From positions 38,560-102,559 of the forward strand of contig JAAPAO010000051.1 in NCBI GenBank assembly GCA_013115145.1: a DNA stretch of 64,000 nt. The letters are read 5' to 3'. Position numbers and translations under genes: made by a program. Positions 46,937-61,569 of the stretch are shown piece after piece. Numbering within the stretch: position 1 is the stretch's first letter; every line of letters starts with the position of its first letter. The notes under the pieces are model-generated. The model did no database searches. It worked only from the letters and a program-made list of their open reading frames with translations, and was not told the DNA's origin. This DNA comes from Perkinsus chesapeaki (taxonomy: Eukaryota > Perkinsozoa > Perkinsida > Perkinsidae).

Positions 46937-47478
46937 GATGGATTCAAAATCAACTGTTCATCCATATATTAAATAATCACCAGAGTTAGGGTGCACCGCA
47001 AAAGGGAGTGCACTGAATTTCGACACCTAGTGTTGCGGCAACACCGTTAGCGAATGTCGGGCTCGCCAGTTCGACCCGTACCTGGGGTGACTAGTGACAT
47101 CGATTTGGGATGATTACCAATGAAGGAGTTATGTTTCAAGCGTCATTACCAGCTTTTTAAATATGATAAATGACCTATTCATAATCGAATTGGAATATAT
47201 GACGAGACTAAAACGGCAGGTGTCTTAGGCAAAACTGATATGTCTGAAAGATTTCTAGTAGTATATATAGTTAGCCAATACTGCAACCTATCTGTTGATG
47301 TATACCGTGAACGCAAGAAAGGCTGAACATCACCGCCGACACGGCCCAATGCGCTCGCAGCGCAGAATAATCGCGCTCGCCAAAACAATCGATATGTTTC
47401 ACGGCCATCGGAGCTCGTGATCGCACCCCAGTACTGGATAAAGTGTTCTATCAGCTACTACCAAATCCTTTAATAATT
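46937..47478. other. Intergenic region with an unsupported ORF
   Basis: About 540 bp between divergent genes. A minus-strand ORF at 47388-47179 begins with an Arg/Ala-rich stretch like a mitochondrial presequence (RARLFCAASALGRVGG), but I found no in-phase partner exon. It may be a first exon of the UBA-like gene. Confidence 0.35.
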
Positions 47479-48020
47479 ATGTTCTTCCGCACTTCCCTAT
47501 CTGTGACTCTATTCGGGGCTGTCATCGCAGCGGGGACTCAAAGGAAGGTGATACCCGTTTTTGTTGCCTGCTGGCTCGTGCTACGACGATTTTGACAAAA
47601 ACATAGCTGTTGGATACAACCTTAACTCAGGCGTCCTTCGATCCTGTCGCTGATCCAAAGATGAATGCTATCTTAAGTAAAATCGACCAGGAGATACAAG
47701 ACCTCGCCAACACTGAGATTGTTCCGCCTCTCCGGGGCAGCCCTATTGATATCCCCACCTCCCTTCTGCAAGAAAAGGATCAGAATGGTAAGTTATTGCT
47801 CTGAAAAACGTTCTCAAGCTTTGGATGCACCTTCAGATGCTGGTCTGGAACAAGCTATGCAAGCAATTGATGAAATCACAAACGGTCAACAAAAGGTGAG
47901 CTCGATTGTCGAATTGAGAACAAAGATCATTCCGATCGTTTGTAGTTGCTCCAGGATACCACTTCACAGCTCACAGACATCCAGCACCACTTGGATTCCC
48001 TGCTCACCGTTCACACGTGA
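47479..48020 (+). CDS. Small secreted helical protein
   Basis: ATG 47479 encodes MFFRTSLSVTLFGAVIAAGT, a clean signal peptide. It splices to LLDTTLTQASFDPVADPKMN, AILSKIDQEIQDLANTEIV, a Pro-containing turn, DAGLEQAMQAIDEITNGQQK and LLQDTTSQLTDIQHHLDSLL. The TGA is at 48018-48020. The mature protein would be around 120 residues, amphipathic helix and low in cysteine. Three GT-AG introns of 31-59 nt are in phase. I know no family for it. In a parasite such proteins can be secreted effectors, but nothing here shows that. Spacing and gene direction suggest it is independent of its neighbours. Confidence 0.6.
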
Positions 48021-48284
48021 AGTTAGTCATGGTTTAATGAATATGGTTGTGTGGTTGTTTACACCTCGATTTGTGTTGACAGTTGTTCGTATCCATCCTG
48101 TGAGATGATGTTAAACGCATCCTAATGGATGACAGAGTTTGAGCGTAATAGCTGTACAACAGAACCACGGAGCAGCACTTATAGACTGAAGGAACGCAAA
48201 ACGACGAATGCGGACAACTCTAACGTATACATGGTTGTACTCTCTGATAATTATATAAATCATAAATAATCTAAATAATACCGA

Positions 48285-49850
48285 CTACTGTGAAATAGCT
48301 CGACTTGCTGATGAACCAATTGCCCGAGTATGCTTTTTACAGTCATGTCTGTAGCTCTTGAAGAGGAGGAGATAAAAAATTAGGCATATCATCCAAGGAA
48401 TACATGTAAGTATCATCATGGCCCTACTCAAAGCGTCTGCATTTTTATTCCGAATATCAGGTGGTATCTCAGCAATAGGTCTTGACGTATGTTGGTAATG
48501 AAACACCTTCTCTGCAATTATACCGACCATAGGTGGACCAAATAGAGCCCCGCAGGAACCTTCCAATGCAGTGAGCCAGGCAATGATGCTGGCTCTACTT
48601 TTGGTGTCGACTAGCTCTACCAGTATAGGTCGATTAGTAGCTACTCCAGGCCATGTGGCAACAAGACCAAAAATTATCAATAAGGATGCATACGTCCCAT
48701 ATGAGGAGGTGTCCCTCTGTACAACAAAAAAAGCTACTGCCAAGGTGGGGATTCCACCAGCTACGCTACAAACGGCGACAAAAGGACGACCAAAATACCT
48801 CCATCTTCGAGTGGCCCAGTCTCCCAGATTACCACCTAAGACGCCTCCGACGACAGCCGCTGCCATATAAAGGACAATCAGGCTCCCGGCGGCTCGATCC
48901 GAGAAACCGATGTATTGGAACCACAAAGTGGCAAAGGTGAAAGCCCCCCAAGGTATGGTACCAAAGCAACCTTGTAAAACAATAACCACAAAGGACCGAA
49001 CCTAAGAAAGATATACATTGGCGATGGTCGGTAGCCAATATAAGCTCACCTCTCTCAGATAGTAGAAGAGTTTCCTGTACTCTTCTGTTAAACTCTCAAA
49101 CCAAGTACGTGATGGGCTAGCCATCACTGGATCGACCTTAATTCCTTCGTGAAAGTCAGCAGCACCCCTTGGAGGCTCCTCAAAGAAGAACAACAGAGCA
49201 ATTGCAAGAAGAGCGCTTATAACACCAGTCAAGAGGAATGCAAGTCGCCAACCCATATAACCGGGAGCGATCATGATCCCACTGAGCCACGTACCAAATA
49301 AACTTGCAAATATCTGGCCGAGAGATGTAAAAGACTGTATGAATCCGAAGGTAGATCCACGATTTTGGGAGAGCGACACATCTGCAACGACGGACTGTGA
49401 TACCGGCATAATTGACGCCAAAGCGATTCCATTGAAACAACGTATAATAAACAATACCCAAAATGAGCTGGCTGCCGAAGTTAAAGCCGTGAATAAAGCC
49501 CAGCCCGCCACCCCGGTAGTCAGGACAATACGACGTGACATAGCATCCGATACTGCGCCCCATATTGGAGCAGCTGATGCCTGCCAAAATGCCTGACCCA
49601 TAGCAAGGTATCCAAGTGAACTCGGGGATAATCCCAGATCCACTTCCATTGCACGGTAGCAAGATGGCAGAAGCAACATATCTGTCCCCTCGATAGCACA
49701 TACTACATAGAGTAAACGCCTCACGCGCTCCCATCTAGCCTCAAACTCCTGGTCTGCGAGTTCAGTACTGGCTGATCGCTTCCCAGGGACAAAAAGAGGT
49801 ATGTCTTCCTCCTCCGTTGATGGAGTGCTTTTAGGGGATTTCGTAGCCAT
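48285..49850 (-). CDS. Major facilitator superfamily transporter
   Basis: Two exons (49850-49050 and 49001-48285, one 48-nt intron in phase 0) give 505 residues with about 12 transmembrane helices. The N-tail is Ser/Thr/Glu-rich and cytosolic. The MFS signature between TM2 and TM3 reads GAVSDAMSRRIVLTTG, and TM4-TM5 carry FIIRCFNGIALASIMPVSQS. The second half repeats this with GGNLGDWATRRWRYFGRPF. RGSTFGFIQSFTSLGQIFAS (TM5 region) and the overall pattern resemble the spinster-like/organic-solute MFS group, seen also in oomycetes and alveolates. The substrate cannot be told from sequence. The ATG at 49850 gives a plausible start. Confidence 0.88.
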
Positions 49851-50083
49851 AGATCAAGAAAACAACTGAATGCGATACACTATCGTACACTAACCATAAG
49901 CAAACTCAAGTGACACGAGGTAAAGAAAAGACATCATACAATCTGTTACATCCCACGCATATCGGATAGTGATGCGAAGAGTGGGAGAATAATATATCAT
50001 CACTAGCACACCAGTGAAGGTTATTTGGTAGGGATATGCTTGGAAACTACTTATACTCGGAGTGTGGCTCATGAGATAGTTCG

Positions 50084-52650
50084 TTAAAGGTCATCAAGGC
50101 AAATCTTGACAGCAGTAGGGACATTAGAGCTGGTGCGGGGCTTCTTTTCCTTATGGTGATGATGATGGCCTGCTTGACCACGCTTTTCCGACCGTTGCAC
50201 TTGAGAGCTTCCAAAGCCTGAGGCTGCCATCTGACTGCTGCCTTGTGCCTGTAACAGAGATGGTACTACTGTAGGGTTGTTCGGTGCCATCGGTGGATAT
50301 GCCTGCAGTGGGGCAGAAGATGTCGACATGCCAGCACCGAGGTGCTGTCGCATTTCATCTATAGAGTGAGCATAAGAACAATGTTCACCATAGCCACACT
50401 TTCCTTCCATAAAGTGCTTACACAACTCTGTTTTATATCTCCTTGGGGCAGGAGGTTGAACAGATATTTGTTGACCCATCATACCCATACCAGCAGCAAC
50501 AGGAGGGGGAGCGAGTGGATTACTAACACCACCGGGATAACTGACACTTCCACCAGCACCGTGCCCAAGACGCTCTTGCAGCTCTCGAATTCGTCTATCA
50601 GTTTCATCTTCTGAGCTGCTATCACTCGAGCTACTCCTCGACGATGAACCAGAGGACGATGATCTCGATCTGCTGCGATGCTTTCGTTTACTTTCAAAAC
50701 GACGCTTTTCAGCTAGTCTAATATCATTAGCACTGACGGAACCCTTAGGCAGATCTCCGCCTGCTCCAGCTAGTACTCCAGACACACCTCCGCCATAGTA
50801 AGCCATTTCCTCTGCACCATGTGCGTAATTACAATAAGCTCCCTTCTGACACATTCCTTGTTGGAAGGCCTGACACATTCTAGTCTTGTAATACGGGTTA
50901 CTAGGTGGCGCGTGACCTAGTGGAGCGGAAGCAATGCCGACATCGCCCCCAAGGCCAGAGCCACTAAGTGTTACGCTATCACCCACACGAGCAGTCGGCA
51001 TCACAATTCCAGTATGTATACCACCAACTAAACCACCGCCTGGTCTGCCTCCACCTGCTACATTTGGCCGAAGCTCTTGTGGACCATGGGCATAGCTACA
51101 CGATTGTCCGCGTGGGCATGATCCAGTCTGGTAGAGTGGACAAAGTCGTGTCTTATAGAAAGCTCCATGGCCAGGTGGGATAGGAGCCGTCGGAGGAACA
51201 AAGCCTGGAAATGCTGATGCTGAAGAGCCAGTGCCGTTCATAGGCCCGCCATCTCTTGTATGGGACACACTGACCCTGCCCGACTCGCTACGATGACGGC
51301 TCGAAGATTTGCTCCGCCGCCGGGATCGGGATGATGATCGTGACCGGTGATGGCGATGGTGATGTTTCTTATGCCTATCCTTTCTTCTAATGGCTACTGC
51401 TGGCCCTGTAGCTTCCTTAGAATCTCCTTCTCCCTCATCAGCACTCATCTCGATTACCGGATCCGGATCCCCAGGTCTTTTATACAACAATTCCTTTGCC
51501 CAATCCTTCCTCACAGCATAAACAAGACTCTGCTCAACAAACTTCTGGAGAGTTTCCAGCTTCTGCTTCCGTGGCTTAGCCGGCATCTTCAGACCTTCAT
51601 TAATTGAGAAACGTTCCCATAAGGTCTGCCACTGAGGATCATTGGCTTCCATCCCTAGTTTGACTAGCCGATAGAGAAAGCCGAACGATTTCCAGTCAAT
51701 GGTACGCCGTACAAGATGCTCGCTACTCCCTTGATGAGCATCATTCGAAGACGACGACACTAATCCGACGGGCGTCGCAGAGCCCGATGCTCCGGGAAGT
51801 AACTGACAATGGGACTACTAATTGACAGGTGAGGCATAAGATACCTGATGACGCTTGAGACCAGTAGGCCTCATAAGATCTGTAACATTCTCCAGTCCAG
51901 CTGCATCCTTTATTCCATACTCGGAAGCGATAAAGCGAGCTGCTGATACTTCTGTCTCCCCAAACTAACAGCTAACATAGAGAACAAATGGGCTCGATTA
52001 TGGATACCTGCGGCTTTGCAGCTATTCCATCGACGTGTGACACATACAAGGAGCCAGCTCGAGTGAACAATGATACGTCTCGAAGGCCAAATCTGATGTA
52101 AAGCTAATAGGAACTACTTCTCGCCCTACAACATACTTGTACACTCCTTTAGTGATCTTTTTTGGACGTGGTCTGAACTTCCTGGCTGTTGTTGGTACTC
52201 GTGACAGGGTCTCTCTCAACAAGAGGTCGACTGATGACATCGAAACTGGAATAATGTTAAGTCAGAAAGATCTACCCAGATCCTCTGCCTCGCCAGTATT
52301 ATCCTCAACAAGCGAGGGTACTGAAGGCATCAGACTAGTGTCCTTTGTATCACTCCCATCCTCATCAGACGAGCCCCCAGGTGAAGGCTGAAGTGCGATA
52401 CACCATGTCAAAACCTATTCCTCAGCTTACCGCTGCCTTTGTGATGCTTGCTCCAGTTAAACTAGCCTGCGCCCGTGCTGCAACTCCAGCAGCTAGTGTT
52501 GAGGCAGTCTCGGCACCAGGACCAACAGTTGCTCCTATTCAACATACCTTACTTCATTAGTGTCGTGAGGTTAATCTTACCCATATTCATAACAAGGATG
52601 TCAGGCGTATCACCTTGTGGAGCTGCTGGATCTGCCATTTGTATTTTCTT
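50084..52650 (-). CDS. Three-finger CCCH zinc-finger protein with RS-rich regions
   Basis: The long last exon (to TGA/TAA at 50084) carries three fingers of C-x8-C-x5-C-x3-H type: RLCPLYQTGSCPRGQSCSYA (near 51090), RMCQAFQQGMCQKGAYCNYA (near 50850) and ELCKHFMEGKCGYGEHCSYA (near 50380). Each is preceded by YKT and followed by His. Between and before them lie His/Arg/Ser-rich stretches (HKKHHHRHHRSRSSSRSRRR) like splicing factors. The long exon has no good ATG. In-phase introns link it upstream to FGETEVSAARFIASEYGIKD, KFRPRPKKITKGVYK and MSSVDLLLRETL, and possibly to MADPAAPQGDTPDILVMNMG near 52650. I give that as the start. RNA binding is expected from the family; a splicing or mRNA-decay role is inferred. 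Confidence 0.75.
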
Positions 52651-54830
52651 CATCTTTGCAGCCTACAGATGGAAGAAAAAGACTTCCGCACTATATCTAG
52701 GATATTTAGGATTACAGCTCCTCCAGGTTGACTCAAGCATTTGGCGGTTGTATTCTGAATATCTACTTCAAATATCCCTACTCCTAGCAGACGAAGAATA
52801 GCTCCGACAGTATCAGCAGTTAGGAGATCCCTGAAAAATCACCGTGATAATTTACTAAAGAGCCGGCTTCAGGTGCTACTTTGGAATACGAGCTCCCTTT
52901 GAACCACTAATTTCAGTGAATTGGAAGTTAGTGATAGCTCGGTCGATATCCGCACCGTAAGGGAGAGAAAACTCTCGTTTTCCCAGAGGCAGAATCTATG
53001 GCATGCAAAGATATGCGGTAACCAAGCAGCAACAATACGTTACAGAAGTAAATGCTTGTATAGCTGCATCAGTTTCACGTGGTCCTTTGGAGAGATAGCT
53101 CTTGTAGTCTTCCAATGCTCGCTTATTGTGCCTAACATAAAACATATGTGAATAGATTAAAGTATCACTTGCGATGAGCTAGTCGAGTACTACTTTTGTA
53201 TCTGTTTGTCCAGCCACCGTGTTAGGACGCTCTTTCCAGTGGTGTGTAGAACAAAAAACTCCTTGTCGGCCTCTTCTACGAACTCTTTGCAAGCGGATAT
53301 CTGAAATACTATTGACTGATAGCTCCGCAAGTGATTAATTACCTTGGACGCTTCTCGTATCGTCATTGCTAGGACTGTCATGAAATCTTCCTTCAACGCA
53401 GTGTCCGGAATATCCTGACCGGGTAAGGCTCAAGCGGTGGCATTAAAGATGCCTGCTGCCGCTCTTGCTCAGATACTACCTTGTACAGCTTCAACGATGG
53501 ACTGTTTGAAGCATTCGTGAGAGATATGTTAACATCAGTGGGACTGCGCTCATTCGCTGGGGCCCTAATAAGAACACATGAATATTAATCCTCTGAGATG
53601 AGGCAAATAGAAAGACTCACCGGAGCCATTCCTCAAGTGAATCAATGGTTCGGTTAACACGTTCCACTAAAACGCTGTTGACTGTAGGGCAACCCACGAC
53701 TAGCTCCTTCCTCTGAGAATCCAGTGATAAATGACCTGAACGGACACAATGGGTTAAATGTAACAATAAAAACGCCAAATTCATATCGTAACGATGCCAT
53801 TAATGCAAACAGTTCGCAGCAAAGTTATGAGTCATACGTGTCCGTGATCAGATCGTGATGAATCGAAGACAATGATGTACACCCTTCATCACCCCATGTG
53901 GCATATTACCATCCTTCACAATAAGATCCAAGAAACGTAGCACTCCTCCTCTCAATTCAGAGTCACATCGTCCACCTGTTGACAGTGTAACAGTCTTCGC
54001 ATGATCTCCCGTGGGACGAGCTCCCAAGAGCAATTGTCCAACACGCCCCATTGCGGGGCTGCATAGCCACGCCTTGCCTTGATCAAAATCACCTACGAGC
54101 CGATGAAATAATACACCTACTCGGTATACACGAGAGATACCTCCGATGACCTTAGCAAATGCTAGTTCGAACATCTTCGATGCGGCCTTTCTAGTGGATG
54201 CGTCTATGTCCGGATGACTTTGGAAACGCGTTGGGTCCAATACCTCCCTAAAATCAAACATACATATCCTGACAATCATCATACACTTCAAATGCTTTAA
54301 CGTGGTCTTATCCTCATGAAATTACAGTGGATAACCCGTTACTACCCTCGAACCATCGCTGCCATACACTCCACAGCAGCAGTTTCAAACTCATCAGTGA
54401 AGCAGGGTGCCTTATCCTCCAAAGTTTTAGCTAGCTGCTCACGGGCCTCCTCCGAAGCAACAAGCTCTAACACGGCTCTGCAATCAGTCGATATAGCGTT
54501 ATACGTAGAATATACATACCGAATGAAGTTGGGGGCGAACATCTCCTTAAGGACCTTCGCAGACTGCTTCCGATGAGCCTCTTTCTCGTCTACTGATGCG
54601 TCCTCATTCAAGGCCTAATAGCAGTATGAACAACTCCAACAGTATGAAGCAGTACGTTGAGAGAGTTCAGGGAACCCTGATGTACCCTCCAGAATGTCTT
54701 TAGGAAGGTTGAAGTAGGAGCAACCATACAAAGGGAAAGAGGCAACTCCTGTAGAATAGCGCTTCGCAAATATCCACACCCAACCCAACGAGTGTCGAGT
54801 AGTAGAAACGTTTGAAGCTGATGACCGACG
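52651..54830 (-). CDS. Large helical protein, not recognised
   Basis: A chain of minus-strand exons with high coding quality: LQTFLLLDTRWVGCGYLRSA and FWRVHQGSLNSLNVLLHTVG near 54750-54640, KVLKEMFAPNFIRYVYSTYN near 54550, RFQSHPDIDASTRKAASKMF, ELAFAKVIGGISRVYRVGVL and FHRLVGDFDQGKAWLCSPAM near 54220-54060, GHLSLDSQRKELVVGCPTVN near 53730, and DLLTADTVGAILRLLGVGIF near 52800. It is all-helical and lacks any catalytic motif I know. A tethering-complex or HEAT-type subunit is possible but unproven. No convincing first ATG was found, and the exons at 54.8 kb run into the CGR1 3' end. Both ends are therefore uncertain. Confidence 0.45.
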
Positions 54831-54847
54831 TAGTTGTAGAATAGCGT

Positions 54848-55324
54848 CTACTTGAACGAAGGAGTAGTGGTCAGCCTGGTCGATCGACGGCCCTTACGGC
54901 TGATCTCCTCGATCATCTCAGGGCTCATCTTCATGACCTTGGACATGGCCTTCTTGTCATACCTGCGAAGCTTGCTTGTATTCTTGATAACCTAAAGGAA
55001 TAACCTCATGTATGGGGCAGAGAACGTCAATGACCATACCTGGTATTGCCCACTTCTGATCTCATTCTCCTTCTTTCTCTCTGCCTTCTCAACACGTTTT
55101 TTGTTAGCGATGGCCCTCTTCTCCTTGGCTAGAGCCTTCAGTTCCGCTTCGCGACTCTTTGTTAGGCGTGCGTCTCTCTCGCGGACTTTTCGAGCTTCGA
55201 ACTTGCTCATGCCCGGCTTAGCAGGAGGACGGTAGTCCCTGGTACTAGCCTTGACTTTGATAGACCTAAATTACAAATGAAACCTCTTCCAGGCCCTACA
55301 GATGAATCCAGCCCCACGTTTCAT
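54848..55324 (-). CDS. CGR1: CGR1/CCDC86-like rRNA-processing protein
   Basis: CGR1 is a small nucleolar protein for 60S pre-rRNA processing. The main exon reads SIKVKASTRDYRPPAKPGMS, then KFEARKVRERDARLTKSREA, KALAKEKRAIANKKRVEKAE and RKKENEIRSGQ. A 47-nt intron leads to VIKNTSKLRRYDKKAMSKVM. This matches the basic helical core of the CGR1 family, which ends in an E-x-x-Q-V-I-x-N-x-x-K-x-K/R-x-M-x-K-K-x-x-R block. The stop TAG is at 54848-54850. The start is uncertain: the earliest candidate ATG is 55324, but the join to the main exon would need an 18-nt intron. An internal in-frame ATG at 55210 is the alternative. Confidence 0.7.
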
Positions 55325-55602
55325 TCGACCCAACAGATGATTTACGCGTGCTGGGCCAGAGTTCATAAAGATTTTTACAAGAAAAGCAGGGCACGCTCAG
55401 TAGTTCGCGGATCAACTAATAAGAAGAGCACGATGATATAGCTCAGAGTTATTAGATCTGCGATAAACCATATTCTAGGGTACTTCTGTATCTTACATCG
55501 TATTTAAGAGGCAACGCGTAGCACATTGTGTTACGGGTATGGTTTCATGCAAAATATTAGGTTGGAATTATTTAAGCACAAAATCGAGATGATACAAAGT
55601 CG
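55325..55602. other. Intergenic region
   Basis: About 280 bp between divergent genes. No coding, RNA or repeat feature seen. Confidence 0.4.
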
Positions 55603-56007
55603 ATGAGTTCATTCCATAACATGATATGTGCCATGACTATGTTTGGCCTAACCACTGCACCATCATCCTACCCCAAATACTACTTGCTTCCAGGAAGCTG
55701 CTTCCAAGGCCTTCCACTTACGCACATTCGAGAGGGATTCTGGTCCTTAGGAGGTCGAACCTTAGTCATAGCTGTTAAAGATAATACACTGCCCAACTGT
55801 ACCGCGCGGTCCAAACACGTCAACGAACTCAATCCGGAACAATTATTCGCTTCAAATGCTACGGGTACTGCAAAACTTTGCCGGCTTGGGTCAGGTTCGT
55901 ATATCCGAATTTGCACCACTCAAGGTGAACCTATAAGGGATATGTGTCACCTAGGACAATTCGAAATACACGCGTCTCGAAATCTACCAAATGAAAGAAT
56001 CGAGTGA
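55603..56007 (+). CDS. Short unknown protein (single exon)
   Basis: An intron-less ORF of 134 residues from ATG 55603 (MSSFHNMICAMTMFGLTTAP). The first 20 residues are hydrophobic enough for a weak signal peptide. The rest contains six cysteines and segments such as EGFWSLGGRTLVIAVKDN and AKLCRLGSGSYIRICTTQ, suggesting a small beta-rich disulphide-bonded fold. The amino-acid composition looks like real protein. I recognise no family. An overlapping opposite-strand ORF is weaker. It ends a few bases after an ATG that opens the next frame. Confidence 0.4.
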   Translation: MSSFHNMICAMTMFGLTTAPSSYPKYYLLPGSCFQGLPLTHIREGFWSLGGRTLVIAVKDNTLPNCTARSKHVNELNPEQLFASNATGTAKLCRLGSGSYIRICTTQGEPIRDMCHLGQFEIHASRNLPNERIE

Positions 56008-56090
56008 AATCGCGCGCGCCAACGTGGAGCAAGATCTCGGCCTTCGACGCTCGCATGTGTTAGAAATTGTTTGTTTTAGTAGCCCATCCA

Positions 56091-56398
56091 TGGATAATCC
56101 CCCTCAAGCGAACAGCCGTAAGATTTTCATACGGCGAAAACTCGCTGTGAATGAAGTAAGTGCGGTACAGGAGCCAGCTCTTCAAAACTACACTAGCGAG
56201 AGGCCTAAAGCCGCACCACCTGCAGGCAGTAGACGTTCGATAACTCCTACACATGGTAATGGAGATACTCGAAGAACTTCCAACTTCGACAAGTTCTCAG
56301 TGGATAAACCCGCTGGTCATGCGACGGACTCTTTATTCCCATCACAAGAGGACGTAAGTCGACTGAGCAGGGACTACCTTGCGGCAAGGCAAAAGTAA
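56091..56398 (+). CDS. Short basic disordered protein
   Basis: ATG 56091 starts MDNPPQANSRKIFIRRKLAV. The ORF of 102 residues ends DVSRLSRDYLAARQK with TAA at 56396-56398. It is rich in Arg, Ser and Pro, with no hydrophobic core. An in-frame extension upstream starts at an ATG at 55991 overlapping the previous ORF. I recognise no family. It could equally be a 5' exon of the MYCBPAP-like gene 65 bp downstream, although the in-frame TAA argues against that. Confidence 0.35.
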
Positions 56399-56462
56399 TT
56401 ATTATGGGGCTCGTGGCAACATTTAGACATTGCTACTAACGTTAGGATCTCGGAATTCCTTG

Positions 56463-58054
56463 ATGACGTCACAACTGGACAATCAATTATTGAACTCGTT
56501 CTTCGCTGGGTTTTATCCGCGTTTTATCTGTTAGGAGGCTACAGAGCTTAACCTTGGAAGGGAGGCTGATGGCAAATAGGGATACGCGTGTTATTGACCG
56601 TCACGAAGCTGTTACTCAGCATTGGGAAAGGTATGCTAAGGGAATTGCAGTTTACAGTGCTCGCTTAGGTTCCGTCAACTTGCATCGAAAATGACTAATA
56701 GGGGAGTTGGTGAGCTTGCTATAACCCGCGCAGAAGAGTATTTCATTTATCTATATCGCACTTCGCTTATTACCCTATGTTTTAGACATCGTGAGCGTAA
56801 TGAACTATTCGAGTTGATAGATGCTGTTACTCCAGTAGCTGAGAAAAGCGGTGAAGATTTGTGGTATCACACCCTTCGTAATGGCGGTGTTAAATTTATA
56901 CAAGTGCGATACCATTTTGAACAATCTTCAGTGTGCTGATATTCAGGTTGGGAATATGTTTTCTGGTCTGTACGTACCGTTGAAACTAACTCGAGCACAT
57001 CTTCTGAACGAGATCGTTCGTAAGCCGTGGCTCAAGGATTGCTTTAACCATAGGGAAGGGAAGTATCATAAAACTTGGAGGGATGACCAGTACCTTAAAG
57101 ACAGATTAACCCGGTAAGCGCGTCGTTGCCCGCCATTGTGAAACGACAAATGGTCATAGCTTCCGTGTTCCGATGAGGAATGCTGCAGCCGGAGTCATTG
57201 GATTCGATGATACTCTCGAGATAGTGGGTAGACGACAAGGCATGGGAACTAGTTGTGATGTAATAATGGGAGCTCATAGGAGGTGTGGTCACATATGAGG
57301 GATTAGGGCAACGTATACGGGCAGGAACGTGATCAACCGACGGCTACTGGTGAAAGCGCACCCGAAGTATGCGAGGTATGTTGTAAAGTGCTGTGAACTT
57401 TGATCAGTGTTATTCGAGGGGTAGTCTAGTTTCCGATAGGGTTGTTTCAGAAACGCATTAGTGCCCACACTGGACCAAGCGTGTCTGTGTCGACGTCTCA
57501 TATCTATTTCTCCGTTTACACAATCGGTTCGCCACCAACCTTGAAGGAACTTAAGATAACGAATGATGGATCAACGGTGCGTAGTCGGTACTCATGTCCA
57601 GTATATTTTCTTTAACTAGGTTATTGACTTCGAGTTCGGCCCTGTCCAGCAAATTGAAACCATTGGGTCTCGCGAGTCACCGTTTAGGTCTCATCAATGT
57701 ACCGGCCGACTACTTCCCGGAGACTCAAAAATCCTATACATATCCTTTGATAGCCCGGTAATAACTACTTTCTTCTGCATTGACCAAACTGTCCAGGTAA
57801 CGGGTTACTTTCAAGACCTATGGTTTATCAAGACGATCCCCGTAACAGAGAAAATAATAATTACTTTTGAGGGGATGGCTGCAGTTGATCCGGAATTGAC
57901 CAAATCCGAGGTGGACTCCGAATTCAGTGAACTATATTTCTCTCAAGTGACTGCTGCTCAGAAAGCAATACATGCTATGGATGACGAAGTGGCTAGGAGT
58001 AGTATATTGAGGGATATGCGCGAAATTGTGTATGATATTGTTGACCTCGTGTAA
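56463..58054 (+). CDS. MYCBPAP: MYCBPAP-like flagellar protein
   Basis: MYCBP-associated protein is a ciliary protein linked to the axonemal central apparatus. The spliced model from ATG 56463 reads VIDRHEAVTQHWER, RGVGELAITRAEE, then HRERNELFELIDAVTPVAEK with WYHTLRNGG. This mirrors the family's W-x-x-R...P-x-x-x-L-x-M-N...E-Y-R-x-x-x-E-x-x-x-L-I-D pattern. Helical KPWLKDCFNHREGKYHKTWR follows. The C-terminal part is an MSP/Ig-like strand domain: PPTLKELKITNDGSTV, FEFGPVQQIETIG and GRLLPGDSKILYISFDSP. An intron then leads to VTGYFQDLWFIKTIPVTEKI and IITFEGMAAVDPELTKSE. The last two correspond to the SP-x-x-G-x-F-x-E-x-W-E-L...L-x-G-x-A motif of MYCBPAP. The stop TAA is at 58052-58054. Around eight introns of 25-50 nt; the first intron (25 nt) is questionable. 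Confidence 0.65.
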
Positions 58055-58380
58055 TACTTGTGGCGAGGGCTTAATGTGTGGGCATTGTTGTTTTCCCGCT
58101 TAGACATGGCTCAAAAGGTTAAGGGGCTCATGTGAACTATCCTTTGCCATTGTTGTTACATACCAATTCCCGCACAATTTCCATGCAATAAGACTGTTAT
58201 TGAGATGTTTGTAGTTGGTGTTGGTAGTTCCATATCAATGGGGATGATATGGATTGTGGATTGTGATGATGGGAAGTTCAACCTGAAGGGATTCCCTCCG
58301 AGGCAAACGTTAGAATGTTTAGAGGAAGTTACACAGCAGGGAAAAAATAACCGTTTCCCTCAAGCCTTTTCATTTATCCG

Positions 58381-61209
<2,829 letters not shown>

Positions 61210-61569
61210 TGACGTATGGGAAATCTTCCGTGTCTTTGTTACGGCGCTTTGTTCAGGTTCGACTGGGAACAGCTTGCCAGGCTCGGCCGCAAGCTTGTTA
61301 CCGATCGCAGTGCTTATGACTCCTCGGCGAAATGAGACTATGTAACTGCAGTGTAACTTTCTATAATATCATCCGTCCAGAGCCTGCTTGCGCTTTCTTC
61401 ACCTATCTTTAATATTCCGGCTATAAGTCGGACATGCTCGACTGTGGCTCTTTTAGCATTACTATCCAAAGGTGTCTCGAATCTTATTTTTAACCTTCCC
61501 CGCAGTTCTTGCGTTTCATTCCGTTTGAATTGACAGTATTCGACAGTGCTCCTAGGTTTATTCAGCAAG
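61210..61569. other. Intergenic region
   Basis: About 360 bp between two plus-strand genes. A minus-strand ORF at 61640-61338 overlaps the next gene's start and has no domain; I treat it as chance. No repeat or RNA gene seen. Confidence 0.45.
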
